A stretch of 42,121 nucleotides of DNA from Deltaproteobacteria bacterium (GTDB lineage: Bacteria > Myxococcota_A > Polyangia > Polyangiales > JADJMO01): contig JALHOE010000062.1 in assembly GCA_022843175.1 (NCBI GenBank), positions 1 through 42,121 of the forward strand. Reading direction: 5' to 3'. Shown one piece after another: positions 1-8,810 of this stretch (within the stretch, counting starts at the first letter, position 1; the number at the start of each line of letters is the position of its first letter). A model generated the notes under the pieces. It did no database searches. It was not told the origin of the DNA and was given only the letters and a program-made list of their open reading frames with translations. The translations under genes and the position numbers were made by a program.

Positions 1-98
1 GCGTCGCGCGCGACGGCGGGCGCCGGCGCCGGCGCGCTGTGGCAGCCGAGCGCGAGGAAGACAACGAGCGCGCCGGATCGCGCCCGCCGCAACTTCAC
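1..98 (-). CDS. Lipoprotein, N-terminal fragment (runs off window)
   Basis: Only the first 32 codons are present, reading towards the window start. They encode a basic N-terminus (MKLRRARSG), a hydrophobic core (ALVVFLALG), and a Cys followed by an Ala/Pro-rich linker, which is a lipobox-type signal peptide (LALGC). I took the GTG at 96-98. A TTG two codons further in has better spacing from the GGAG just upstream, so the exact start is uncertain. The gene lies 20 bp after the stop of the 119-700 gene on the same strand and may be co-transcribed with it. Nothing can be said about function because the mature part is missing. Confidence 0.6.
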   Translation of the reverse strand, partial: MKLRRARSGALVVFLALGCHSAPAPAPAVARD

Positions 99-118
99 TC
101 CGCGCGACGGCCCCGGGC

Positions 119-700
119 TCAGTGCAGCCATCGCCGTTGCGCGAGAACGGCGGCGCCGAAGACCAACGTCAGCGGGACGAGAGCGTCGGTCGCGTGGCCG
201 AACGCGCAGGACCGGCCGGGGAGCGGCTCGGTGGCGCCGACGATCTCGGGGGCGGCGTCGGGGCTCGCGGGCGCTGCGGTGTCTGCCAAGTGCGCCTGCT
301 TGTACCAGCCGTACGACGGCTGAATGCTCGCCGCCTCGTCGATCGTGAGGCCCATCGCCGCGAGCCACATCAAGAGCTCGGGATCGCTCGCCAGCTCGTG
401 GATGCTCGCGAGGTTGTTGGTGCTTGCCACGCGCGCGACCAGTGAATGCGCGCCGACCAGCTCGAGCAGGTGCGCCATCGCGCAGCGCGTGCCGTGCTCG
501 TCGATGAACACGGGGGTGAGCGCTCCGCGCACGTGGTTACGCGGGAACCGACCGGCGCGGCGATATTCGGCGAGCGCTTCGATCAAACGGTCGCGCACGT
601 GGCGGACCGCGAGCGGCAGGTGCGACGCGTCCCTCGCTCGCAGCCGCTCCTCGGCCCAGCGGATGTGTTTCTCGATGCGCGCGTCCTCCCGGCTCAACAT
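119..700 (-). CDS. Uncharacterised protein with C-terminal membrane anchor-like tail
   Basis: 193 residues starting at ATG 698-700. The N-terminus is a charged helical stretch. A conserved-looking central block (about residues 60-130) contains TPVFIDEHGTRCAMAHLLEL, then SIHELASDP and IQPSYGW; I recall blocks like this in proteins of unknown function from myxobacteria and Bacteroidetes. The C-terminus has a Cys (GRSCAFG), a hydrophobic segment (ALVPLTLVFGAAVLA) and a QRRW tail. This resembles a MYXO-CTERM-type sorting signal, but no N-terminal signal peptide is visible with this start, so either the start is further upstream or the resemblance is coincidental. Function unknown. Confidence 0.75.
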   Translation of the reverse strand: MLSREDARIEKHIRWAEERLRARDASHLPLAVRHVRDRLIEALAEYRRAGRFPRNHVRGALTPVFIDEHGTRCAMAHLLELVGAHSLVARVASTNNLASIHELASDPELLMWLAAMGLTIDEAASIQPSYGWYKQAHLADTAAPASPDAAPEIVGATEPLPGRSCAFGHATDALVPLTLVFGAAVLAQRRWLH

Positions 701-794
701 GGTGTCGAGTCTAGCGTCGTGTCGGGCCGGGTCGAACCGGCAGTCCGTCGACCGATGACATGCCGCCAGCGTGACAAGCGCTCGGATCGACCCG

Positions 795-1148
795 CTACCG
801 CCCGAAGAACGAGATTTGCTGAAATCGCAGGCCCGCGAGGATCTGCTCCACGCGTTCCCCCGACAGCGATCCGATTCGGTCGCCGAGGCTCGCCTTCGCC
901 ACCGACGAGACCTGCGACACGACGACCACGCTCTGCTTCGGAAGGCTCCCCTCTCCGACGTCGAGCAGCACGTTCCCTGGCTCGGTCGCGCGATGCAGGT
1001 TCGTCGTCAGCGTGCAGACGACGACGGTGGTGATGCGCGAGTGGTTGAAGACGTCGTCCTGCACAACCACGTGCGGATGGGGGTAGCCGGGGACAGACCC
1101 GCGCGTGTCGTCGGGTGCGAGCCAGAACAGATCGCCGCGGTGGATCAC
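795..1148 (-). CDS. MazF/PemK-family growth inhibitor-like protein
   Basis: 117 residues with the MazF/PemK fold signature: N-terminal RGDLFWL, then a GSVPGYPHPHVVVQDD strand-turn-strand, VVVCTLTTN, PGNVLLDVGEGSLPKQSVVV, and a terminal helix (ERVEQILAGLRF). MazF proteins are sequence-specific endoribonucleases normally held in check by a small antitoxin encoded just upstream. Here only about 93 bp separates the start from a divergent lipoprotein gene and no antitoxin-sized reading frame lies on either side, so it looks solitary. The usual MazF Arg before the P-V-V strand appears replaced by a His-rich stretch, so activity is not assured. Family call good; toxin function inferred. Confidence 0.82.
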   Translation of the reverse strand: MIHRGDLFWLAPDDTRGSVPGYPHPHVVVQDDVFNHSRITTVVVCTLTTNLHRATEPGNVLLDVGEGSLPKQSVVVVSQVSSVAKASLGDRIGSLSGERVEQILAGLRFQQISFFGR

Positions 1149-1241
1149 GTCGCAATCCTACCGGCACTCACCGTAGCTCGGCGCGCCGAACGCGCTATTG
1201 ATTCTTCGATGCGCACTCTGCTGGCACTCCTGAGGACATCC

Positions 1242-1619
1242 ATGAGGGTCATGCACCGGAATGCGGCGTCTGTCATCCTCGTTGCCCTGTCGGCGGGGTG
1301 CGGCTCGCGTGTCGGGCCCGAATCCTCTTTCGTCGACAGCGGAGAGGCCGCTGACGTGCGGCCTGACGTGCGCGTGGACAGCGCGCTCCCCGCCGACTGC
1401 TGGAGGTACGAGGACTCGTTGTGTTCGCACCCCACACCGTGCAAACCGGTCGGCGACGGCAGGTGTTATCGGCGATGCGCCAATGACTCCGAGTGCCCCG
1501 ACGTAGCCTTCCCGAAGTGCGTCCAACCGTGGCTCTGGGGCTTCGGCGACTATTGTCAACGCGCATCCTTTCAAGTTTGTATGGCCAGTGACCCCACGAT
1601 CTGTCGCTATCCGCCGTGA
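1242..1619 (+). CDS. Small Cys-rich lipoprotein
   Basis: 125 residues. I chose ATG 1242 because AGGA lies about 6 bases upstream; ATG 1251 and ATG 1209 are in frame alternatives. A signal peptide (VILVALSAGC) ends in a lipobox, followed by an Asp/Ser/Val-rich linker and a Cys-rich domain. That domain includes CWRYEDSLCSHPTPC, CYRRCANDSECPD and two further Cys near the C-terminus, so several disulphides are likely. The CxxDSEC motif recurs in many myxobacterial secreted proteins of unknown role. Predicted outer-membrane or periplasmic lipoprotein; function unknown. Confidence 0.75.
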   Translation: MRVMHRNAASVILVALSAGCGSRVGPESSFVDSGEAADVRPDVRVDSALPADCWRYEDSLCSHPTPCKPVGDGRCYRRCANDSECPDVAFPKCVQPWLWGFGDYCQRASFQVCMASDPTICRYPP

Positions 1620-1671
1620 CGCCGTCAGACAGCGTGCGGCCTTCCAATTTACGGCGCTGTGCGTGGAGCGC

Positions 1672-1971
1672 ATGATTGGCGTGATGGAGTGGATCTATTT
1701 CATTCACGCGCCGCGCGAGAGCTTCGCCGACACGATGACCGACGACGAGAAGCAGACCTTCGCCGCGCACTTCGCCTATCTCCAGCGTTTGCTCGCCGAC
1801 GGCACGCTGATCCTCGCGGGCCCGACGCTCGGCAAGTTGAACACGGGCATCTGCGTGTTCACGGCGCCGGACCAGGCCGCGGCGGAGAAGATCATGAACG
1901 AGGACCCGGCGATCGCGAGCGGTCTCACGCGCGGCGAGCTACGCCCGATGCGGGTCGCGCTGAAGCGTTAG
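1672..1971 (+). CDS. YCII-domain protein
   Basis: 99 residues. ATG 1672 has GGAG at about 5 bases; ATG 1684 (MEWIYFIHAPR) is an in-frame alternative that fits the family start better. It matches the YCII-related dimeric ferredoxin-like fold: WIYFIHAPR strand, the helix DEKQTFAAHFAYLQRLLADG, the ILAGPTL strand with conserved Gly-Pro, then GICVFTAPDQAAAEKIMNED and the final LRPMRVALKR strand. Some YCII proteins are enzymes such as chloromuconolactone dehalogenases, but most are uncharacterised. Its TAG stop overlaps the TAA stop of the convergent kinase gene by 3 bp. Confidence 0.85.
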   Translation: MIGVMEWIYFIHAPRESFADTMTDDEKQTFAAHFAYLQRLLADGTLILAGPTLGKLNTGICVFTAPDQAAAEKIMNEDPAIASGLTRGELRPMRVALKR

Positions 1972-4900
1972 AACTGGCCGATCCAGGCAGCGCGCGCGCG
2001 CGCGGCCGCGGCGTCGGCGAGGTGCGCTTCGTCGACGCGGCCGAGCTGGCGAAGGAGATCGGCGCGTCGGGCTTCGGCGATCGCGCGCACGTGGCGGTGA
2101 CCGTCGGCCTCGGCGAGCCGCGCCGCCTCGGCGAACCCCAGCGCGGCGCGCTCCAGCTTGTGATCGAGCCACGCCGCTTCGGCGTCGATCAGCGCGGACT
2201 TCGCGGCGAAGTTCGTCGCGCAGTCACTGGCGTAGCCGCGTAGCTGACGCGCGATCCACGAGAGTCGCACCCGAGACCGCAGCGTGCCGACGCGCGCGAG
2301 GCAGAGCGCGTGGACGAACGCGTGCTCCGCGGAGTGCATCATGCCCCGCGAGCCGCCCGACAGCGGCGCCGCGCGCTCGATCGTTGCGAGCGCCGCGGCG
2401 ATGTCCCCGCGGACGTATGCGGTGAAGGCGGCGGCGACGAGCTGGAAGTGCGCGAAGTGCGGCGAGCCGTAGGTCGCGAGCGTGGCGTCGTCGGGGGCGA
2501 TCGCGCCCGGGTCCTCGCCCCGCAATTGCCGGATCGCGCGTTGCACGGCGCCCAGCGTGCCGATCGGCTCCTGCAAACGCATCGGCACGATCGTCTCGAG
2601 GAGCCGATTCGCCACCCGCTCGATCTCGTCGAGCGGCACGCCACGCATCCACTGGCTCATCACCATCGCGGCTGCGGCGCAGCCGATGTGGAACAGATCG
2701 CGCACCTGCAATCCGGCGTCGAAGGCCTCCGCGTACAGGGCCTCGGCCTCGATCGCCGGTCGCATCCACGACGTCGCGAAGTACGCAACCACGAAGGTCA
2801 CCTCGGCGCGCTGTCGTTCGTTGCGATAGCGGTCGACGATCGCGCGCGCCAGCTTGCCGTATTCGTAGCCGACGCGGTGCCGTCCGAGCACGCCGCCGTG
2901 GAAGATCGCGCCGTGAACCATGTAGCCGATCGCGGCGTCCTCGGCGTTGCCGTTCCGCAGACAGAGGTCGACCATCTTGTTGGCGACCGTCACGCACAGC
3001 TCGGGGCGCAGCTGATACGCCGCCTTGGCGAACGCGGCCATCAGCTTCACCGCCATGTGCGTGCGCGGATCGGTCGTCTGCGGCAGCTCGGCGACCGACG
3101 CGATCGACCGACCGCGCATCCGCAGCGCGAGGAGCGCGAGGTCCTTCACCAGGATCGGCGGCACGAACTTCGGCGGAACGCTCACGCCGAACCGGGCGAC
3201 CGCCTCGCGTCCGAGCGCATACGCGTCTGCGAACCGTGCGAGGTCCGTGTAGTGATGGATCAGCAGCTCCTCGATCGCCGCGCGCGCGAGGTCTGTGGGC
3301 GCGAGCGCCGCCGCGCGCTTGAAGAACGCCTCCGCGCGATCGAACGCGAGCACCCGCGACGCCTCGGTGGCGGCGCGCGCGTAGTGCACGCTCGCGCGCC
3401 CCGGCTCGCCGGCGCGTTCGAAGTGGGTGGCGATCGTCTCCGGTTGCACGTCGCCGGACCGCTCGTACGTCTCGGCGAGCGCAGCGTGGAGGCTCGTCCT
3501 CGTGCGCTCGGGGAGGTCGCCGGCGACGCCCTCGCGGATGCGATCGTGAAAGCTCTCGACCTCGTCGTCGAGCCCCATGCCGGTGCCCCGAATGAGGTGC
3601 TCGCGGCGAAGGAGCGAGAGCGTCTCGTGCGGCAACGACTCGACGCCGATCGCCTCGCGCACGTGGCGCAATCGAATCGGTGCGGCGGCTACCGCGATCG
3701 CCTCGAGCATGCGCCGCGCGGCCTCGGGCAACCGCTCGACACGCCTGCGAACCGCGAGATCGAGCCCGATCGGGGCGTCGGCGATCGACGGCTCGGCCTC
3801 GATCGCGCGCGCGAGCTCCAATACGAAGTAGGGAAGGCCGGCCGCAGCCGCGACGATGCGAGCCACCCGCTCGTCGCTGACGTGGGTCCCGAGCAGCGAG
3901 CGCGCGAGCGCGCCCGCGTCGTCGTCCCCGAGCGCGCCCACCTCGATCGTCTCGCGCAGGATCCTCTGCGGCCAACGAGCTGCTCGCGACGAGAGCGCCG
4001 CGAGGGACGCGCTGCGGGTCGCGTATTCGCTGCGATACGAGAGGAGCACGAGGATGCGATGCGTGTCCGGCGCGGTGATCAACGACGAGAGCATCTCGAC
4101 CCCGTCGGCGTCGCCCCACTGCAGATCGTCGATGTGCAGGAGCAGCGTCTTCTCGAGGGCGAGGTTTCCGAGGAGCTCGATGAACGCACGGACGCCGCTC
4201 TCCCGCGCTTCTCGAACGTCGAGTCCCGCGACCGACTCGTCGCCCCGCTGCACGCGCTCGATCACCGGAAAGAGCCGCGCGAGCGCCGAGGTGTGGGGGG
4301 TCAGGAGCACGTCGCGCTCCTCGAATGGGCGATGGAGCAGGTGCCGCACGAGCGCATCGACGATCCCGTCGACTGACTTGTACGGGACCGACTCCTGCTC
4401 GTAACAGCGACCGCGAAGGACGAGGACGTCATCGCCCGCGTCGGCGAGGAAACGATCGACGAGCGCGCTCTTGCCGGCGCCGGACGCTCCGTGCAGCTCG
4501 ACGACGACCGTCTCGCCTGCGCGCGCGTGATCGAGGGCACGGTGGAGCGCCGCGCGTTGCTCGCTTCGTCCGAGGAACGGCGCGTCGACGTCCTCGGTCG
4601 CGCGCGAGCTCGCGTCGCCCCCGAGGAGCCTGTCGATCTCGAGTCCGGAGGGACGCTCCGACGGCTCGCGACGGAGCAGCGCGGCGCACAGCGCGTCGAG
4701 ATCTTCGGGGATGTCCGGATCGATCGAGCGCGCGGAGGGCGCATCGAGCATTCGCTTTCGAATGACGACGTCGGACGGTGAGCCCTCGAATGGCAGGCGA
4801 CCGGTGAGCACCTCGAACAACATCACGCCGACCGCGTACCAGTCGGCGGGCTCGCCGAGCGGCAACGCCGCGGCTTGTTCGGGCGCCATGTACAGCGCGG

Positions 4901-5588
4901 TGCCAGCGATGCTGCGCTCGGTCGAGATGTATTGCCGCGGCTCGGACGAACGCGGCCCGTCGGTCGCTTCGGGGGCGGAGCGCAGGTCGGCGACGAGGCC
5001 GAAATCGAGGATCACTACGCGTCCGTCGTCGCGCATCATGACGTTGCCTGGCTTGAGATCGCGGTGGAGCTTCCCCGCGGCGTGCAGCGCACGAACCCCG
5101 GTCGCGAGCTCGCGAAACGCGGCGCGCACCTTGGCGTGATCGACCGGGACCGTGGGCAAGCGTCCGGTGATCGCGAGGCCGACCTCATCGAGCGTATCGG
5201 CCCGCGGACGCACCGCGGTCGGCTCCTCACGCGCGAGCGTCGTGTCGGCGACGGGGGCTTTGACGCGCGGGCGCAGTGCGCTCCGGAGATCGGTCGCGCC
5301 CTCGAGGATCTCCATGGTGAAGAACCAGTCGTCGCCCTCGACGAAGAGCTCGTACAGCGGGATCAAGTTGGGGTGCGCGATGGACGCGAGCGAGCGGAAC
5401 TCCTGCTTGAAGCGGTACAGCCACGCGGCGTCCTGCTCCTGGAGCGTCTTGAGCGCGACGCGCGTGTTTCGCTCGCGATCGTGCGCTTCGTAGACGACCC
5501 CCATCCCGCCGGCGCCGAGTCGGCGCAGGAGCTCGAAGCGTCCCCCGGAGGAGAGGCGCGCGTCGCTCCGCGCGTCCGAGCTCGTCAC
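1968..5588 (-). CDS. Ser/Thr protein kinase with AAA/STAND ATPase and helical-repeat regulator
   Basis: About 1206 residues from the GTG at 5586-5588, chosen because GGGAGAGG lies upstream; a GTG eight codons earlier is also possible. Residues 18-320 form a Hanks-type kinase: glycine loop GAGGMG (25-30), Lys47, HRDLKPGN (175-182), DFG (195-197), APE (235-237). A roughly 40-residue low-complexity insert sits before the catalytic loop. A second ATPase domain has Walker A GASGAGKS (367-374) and a Walker B-like LLLHIDDLQW with Asp487/488. The rest is Ala/Arg-rich alpha-helical repeats (TPR-like). No membrane segment is seen, so it is probably cytoplasmic. The kinase-ATPase-TPR order resembles PknK-type regulators, but no C-terminal LuxR HTH is visible. 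Substrate unknown. Confidence 0.93.
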   Translation of the reverse strand: MTSSDARSDARLSSGGRFELLRRLGAGGMGVVYEAHDRERNTRVALKTLQEQDAAWLYRFKQEFRSLASIAHPNLIPLYELFVEGDDWFFTMEILEGATDLRSALRPRVKAPVADTTLAREEPTAVRPRADTLDEVGLAITGRLPTVPVDHAKVRAAFRELATGVRALHAAGKLHRDLKPGNVMMRDDGRVVILDFGLVADLRSAPEATDGPRSSEPRQYISTERSIAGTALYMAPEQAAALPLGEPADWYAVGVMLFEVLTGRLPFEGSPSDVVIRKRMLDAPSARSIDPDIPEDLDALCAALLRREPSERPSGLEIDRLLGGDASSRATEDVDAPFLGRSEQRAALHRALDHARAGETVVVELHGASGAGKSALVDRFLADAGDDVLVLRGRCYEQESVPYKSVDGIVDALVRHLLHRPFEERDVLLTPHTSALARLFPVIERVQRGDESVAGLDVREARESGVRAFIELLGNLALEKTLLLHIDDLQWGDADGVEMLSSLITAPDTHRILVLLSYRSEYATRSASLAALSSRAARWPQRILRETIEVGALGDDDAGALARSLLGTHVSDERVARIVAAAAGLPYFVLELARAIEAEPSIADAPIGLDLAVRRRVERLPEAARRMLEAIAVAAAPIRLRHVREAIGVESLPHETLSLLRREHLIRGTGMGLDDEVESFHDRIREGVAGDLPERTRTSLHAALAETYERSGDVQPETIATHFERAGEPGRASVHYARAATEASRVLAFDRAEAFFKRAAALAPTDLARAAIEELLIHHYTDLARFADAYALGREAVARFGVSVPPKFVPPILVKDLALLALRMRGRSIASVAELPQTTDPRTHMAVKLMAAFAKAAYQLRPELCVTVANKMVDLCLRNGNAEDAAIGYMVHGAIFHGGVLGRHRVGYEYGKLARAIVDRYRNERQRAEVTFVVAYFATSWMRPAIEAEALYAEAFDAGLQVRDLFHIGCAAAAMVMSQWMRGVPLDEIERVANRLLETIVPMRLQEPIGTLGAVQRAIRQLRGEDPGAIAPDDATLATYGSPHFAHFQLVAAAFTAYVRGDIAAALATIERAAPLSGGSRGMMHSAEHAFVHALCLARVGTLRSRVRLSWIARQLRGYASDCATNFAAKSALIDAEAAWLDHKLERAALGFAEAARLAEADGHRHVRAIAEARRADLLRQLGRVDEAHLADAAAARARAAWIGQF

Positions 5589-5670
5589 TCCGCGACCTCT
5601 CCCACGGATCACAGCATATCCAAAGACCCAACTGCCGGGACGTCGCGCGTCCCACGGAGGTGTTGCGGTG

Positions 5671-6477
5671 TTAGAAGGCGCCCGCGCAAGGCGCCTTGGC
5701 GAGCTGCGCTCCGTCGACCGCCCTCAACATGGTCTCGAGCGCCTTCACCCCCGCCGGGATCGCCTTGCAGCCCGGCGCGCCGCCGCACTCGTCGCCGACA
5801 TCGATCACCTTCGTGCCGATCGTGATGCGGAAGACCTGTCCGTCGTACGGCCGCGGATCCTTGCCGTAGAGCACCGGCGCTGCCGCGAGCGCGGCGGTCA
5901 CGTCCGCGTGGTTGAGCGCCGCGCGCACGTCGCCGATGTCGACGGCATCACCGGCGCCGCACGCGAGCAGCTCGTTGGTGCACTTCGCACCCATCGGTCC
6001 GCCGCCGGCGCCGGTCTCGCGGTGGTGCTCGTAGGTCTTGCACGGCGCGATCGAGCTCTTGTCGACGTACGCGACGAGACCGCCCTCGCCGTGCCACGCG
6101 ACGGTCGAACCAAGACAGCACGGGGTGCCTGCGTCGGCGTCCGGGCACATGTCGCCGGGCTTCAGGGGAGGCAGTCCGCCGCCTGGCGATCCGGCCATGC
6201 ACCCGCACTCCGTGTTGGTGCCCGAGGGACACGCCCACTTGCCGCCGCTGCACACCATCGACTGCGCGACGTCCGCGCACGCGCGACCCGCGCCGCCGCC
6301 GAAGAAGCACATCGTCGACGGCGGCGCGGATTCGCAGCCGCCGCTCTCCGCGATGACGACGTCGCCCGTCGCGGTGTCGGTCGAGCTCGTGTCCATTCCG
6401 CCGTCGGTCGCGGCAGGCGCTTCGGAGACCGAGCCGCCGCAGGCGGTGAGGATAAGGGCAAGGGCCAGAGCGCGCAT
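5671..6477 (-). CDS. Cys-rich lipoprotein
   Basis: 268 residues from ATG 6475-6477; upstream reading in the same frame has no signal peptide, so this start is preferred. The signal peptide MRALALALILTAC gives a lipobox at Cys13, followed by a Ser/Thr/Asp/Ala linker (DGGMDTSSTDTATGD). The mature part contains many Cys (CESAPPSTMCFFGGG, CPSGTNTECGCMAG, TPCCLGS, CGAGDAVDIGD, DECGGAPGCKA). A C-terminal alpha/beta-like region has RITIGTKVIDVGDECG. Predicted lipid-anchored outer envelope protein. It lies downstream of the 6612-8651 regulator on the same strand with a 134 bp gap. Function not recognised. Confidence 0.8.
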   Translation of the reverse strand: MRALALALILTACGGSVSEAPAATDGGMDTSSTDTATGDVVIAESGGCESAPPSTMCFFGGGAGRACADVAQSMVCSGGKWACPSGTNTECGCMAGSPGGGLPPLKPGDMCPDADAGTPCCLGSTVAWHGEGGLVAYVDKSSIAPCKTYEHHRETGAGGGPMGAKCTNELLACGAGDAVDIGDVRAALNHADVTAALAAAPVLYGKDPRPYDGQVFRITIGTKVIDVGDECGGAPGCKAIPAGVKALETMLRAVDGAQLAKAPCAGAF

Positions 6478-6611
6478 GGGAGGGTGACCAGCAAACCACG
6501 GACCACATTCGGAGCGGGAAAACAGCCGCTTTGCGCGCGTGCAGTGTGCCGTTCTGCGCCTCCCGGAACGATCCGGCGTGACCAGCGAGGAGCCAGCGCT
6601 CGGAGACCGAC

Positions 6612-8651
6612 CTATCCGATTGCGCGTTCGAGAATGCGCAGGGCGATGCGTGCGTCGTCGCTCAGGCGAGCGGCCTCGCGTCCCCGCAGCACGCGCTGAC
6701 GAGCCGCTTCGACGTCGCCGCGTGCGAGATCGAGGTGGCCGCGGTGAATGGCGATCACGTCGGCGAAGAACTTGTTCTTGCGGAGGGCGCACTCGGCGCG
6801 CGCAAACGCAGCGAGCGACTCGTCGAGGCGCTTCAGGCAGGCGAGCGCGGCGCCGCGAATGCCCTCGAACACACCCTCGACGCGCAGATCTCCGGCGTCA
6901 CCCGAAGCGACCGCCGCGGTGCGCAGCAGCGCGTCGGCCTCGTGCAAGCGACCCGCGTCGAGCTCGAGGATGCCGAGATAACCCGTGACGATGCGCTCGG
7001 TGCGCGTCATGTGGAGGGCGCGCGCGAGGGCCAGACCGCGCTCGTAGTGATTGCGCGCGCGCGTGAGATTGCCGATCTCGAGCCACAGCGAGCCGAGGCC
7101 GATCGTGGCGCGCGCCTCGGCTTGGGGATCGTCGCCGTCGACCGCGAGCGCCAACGCGTTCTCGTGGTGGATGCGCGCGAGCTCGAGCTCCCCCAGGCTC
7201 GCGGCCACGGCGCCGAGGTGCTGCAGGAGCGCCGCGACCGCGCCCCGATGACCGAGCGAGCGTTCGAGGTCGAGGGCTTGTTCGAAGCACTGCCGCGCAT
7301 CGGAGAGCTCGCCGAGCTGGAAGTGGGCCAGACCGAGAGCGCGCTGCGCGTTCGCCGTGAGGCGCTCGTCGCCCCGAGAGAGGATGAGCGCAGTCGACGC
7401 GTCGCGCTTGGACTCCGCGAGCTTGCCGGTCGAATGGAGGATCGACGCCCGGGTCGAGAGCGCACGTGCGAGGAGCAACGGGTCGCCGGTCGAGGTGATG
7501 CACGCATCGAGCGCTGCGAGGTCGCGTGACGGATCGTCGAGCGTGAGCAGCATGCGGAGCGCGACGTTGAAGTGCTGCTCCGAGATGGCAAATGCGATGG
7601 CGGAACGCATGTTCTCGCGATCGATGGCGGTGCCGGGATTCGACTCGAACGACCGAAGGTGCCGTATCCGCAGCGCGTGCGCGCGACCGCTCGATTCGAG
7701 GACCTCTTCCGCGTGCGCGCGAACGCTCTCGGCCATCACGAGTCGAATCGGGTTGGCGTCGACGATCTCGAAGAGCCCGCGCCGCGCGAGGGAGATCGCG
7801 ATGGAGGACGCGCGCGGACCCAACTCCGAGATCGCGATCAGCCGATCGAGCGAGATCCCGCCGCGACACACCGACGCGGAGAGCAGGAGCTCGCGTTCGT
7901 CCTCCTCCAGGAGCGTCCATGCGCGATCGATGGCGCGTTGCACCGCGCGCGCGTCGTCGAACTGCTCGGGGAGACCGACCAGTCGATCGAAGACCACGTA
8001 GCCGTCTTGGCCGAAGCGCGACGCCGCGAGCTCGATGGCGAGGGGAACGCCGCCGAGCCTGCGCGCGAGCGTGATCATGGAGAGGCGACCGATCGGCCGG
8101 GGCTCACCGGCGGCGCGCATGCGATCGGAGAGGAGATCGGCGGCCCGCTCCTCGTCGAGGCCGCGTAGCTCGAGCACCGTCTCGTCGACGCCGAGCGGAG
8201 CGCGCGAGCCGCACACGACCTTCAGCGTCGGTACGTTGGCGAGAAGCTGCTCGATCGCGAGCGCGGCGAGCGGGAGGAGCGGCTCGACGTTGTCGAGTAC
8301 CAGCACGACCTCACCGCGCGCAGCGAGGACGCGCTCGGCGGCGCGCATCGCGTCGTCGGTGCGTTCGCCGCCGCACGCGAGCACGATGGTCGCGATCATC
8401 GCGTCGACGTCGCGCAGGTCACGGAGATCACACATCACGATCGTGCCCGGATCGGCGCGGCGCGATACGACGAACTTGCGCAACAGGCGGCTCTTGCCAA
8501 TCCCACTCGGGCCCACGACGACGACGAGACGATGATCGCGGACGGCGCGACGCAGACCGAGCAGCTCCTGGGCGCGCCCGACGAAGAGCGACGTCTCCGT
8601 TGGGGCGGCGGGTGCTCGTTGTATGGCACGCACTCGCGATGGCGAAATCAC
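6612..8651 (-). CDS. STAND-type ATPase with TPR-like repeats, no DNA-binding domain
   Basis: 679 residues from GTG 8649-8651. An N-terminal SLFVGRAQEL box precedes a P-loop NTPase: Walker A GPSGIGKS (47-54), Walker B VVLVLDNVE (115-123) and the VVCGSR sensor strand (145-150), an NB-ARC/STAND signature. A winged-helix-like segment follows (RELLLSASVCRGGISLDRL), then at least six TPR-like units with alternating Ala/Gly/Tyr (ALGLAHFQLGELSDARQCF, LGSLWLEIGNLTRARNHY). STAND ATPases act as ligand-triggered oligomerising switches. The protein ends at the point where its paralogue at 12272-14731 continues into a C-terminal winged helix, so its output is unclear. The upstream 159 bp presumably carries the promoter. 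Confidence 0.9.
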   Translation of the reverse strand: MISPSRVRAIQRAPAAPTETSLFVGRAQELLGLRRAVRDHRLVVVVGPSGIGKSRLLRKFVVSRRADPGTIVMCDLRDLRDVDAMIATIVLACGGERTDDAMRAAERVLAARGEVVLVLDNVEPLLPLAALAIEQLLANVPTLKVVCGSRAPLGVDETVLELRGLDEERAADLLSDRMRAAGEPRPIGRLSMITLARRLGGVPLAIELAASRFGQDGYVVFDRLVGLPEQFDDARAVQRAIDRAWTLLEEDERELLLSASVCRGGISLDRLIAISELGPRASSIAISLARRGLFEIVDANPIRLVMAESVRAHAEEVLESSGRAHALRIRHLRSFESNPGTAIDRENMRSAIAFAISEQHFNVALRMLLTLDDPSRDLAALDACITSTGDPLLLARALSTRASILHSTGKLAESKRDASTALILSRGDERLTANAQRALGLAHFQLGELSDARQCFEQALDLERSLGHRGAVAALLQHLGAVAASLGELELARIHHENALALAVDGDDPQAEARATIGLGSLWLEIGNLTRARNHYERGLALARALHMTRTERIVTGYLGILELDAGRLHEADALLRTAAVASGDAGDLRVEGVFEGIRGAALACLKRLDESLAAFARAECALRKNKFFADVIAIHRGHLDLARGDVEAARQRVLRGREAARLSDDARIALRILERAIG

Positions 8652-8810
8652 GCTCAGAGACTAGCAATGACGCAGGCGGTCGCTATCGCCACTTGTGCGC
8701 GCCTCCCCATCATTGCGTCAGCGCTACCATCGCGCGGAACAATCAGCGATTCGCAGCTCTGCTCCCTAGTGTGCGTGCGCGACCTTCACCGCTCTCCACC
8801 CGTCGCGGGT

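Noticed and set aside
726-741. tRNA T-arm-like GCCGGGTCGAACCGGC
   Set aside because: There is no acceptor stem, D-arm or anticodon arm around it; it is only a 5-bp hairpin after the MazF gene, without a T-run.
2310-4376. Long + strand reading frame opposite the kinase gene
   Set aside because: It is antisense to a well-supported kinase with intact motifs; the Arg/Gly/His-rich translation is typical of a shadow frame in GC-rich DNA.
8668-8720. TGACGCA...TGCGTCA repeat in the promoter region of the 6612-8651 gene
   Set aside because: Only 7-bp arms with a 39-base gap; too weak to call an operator.
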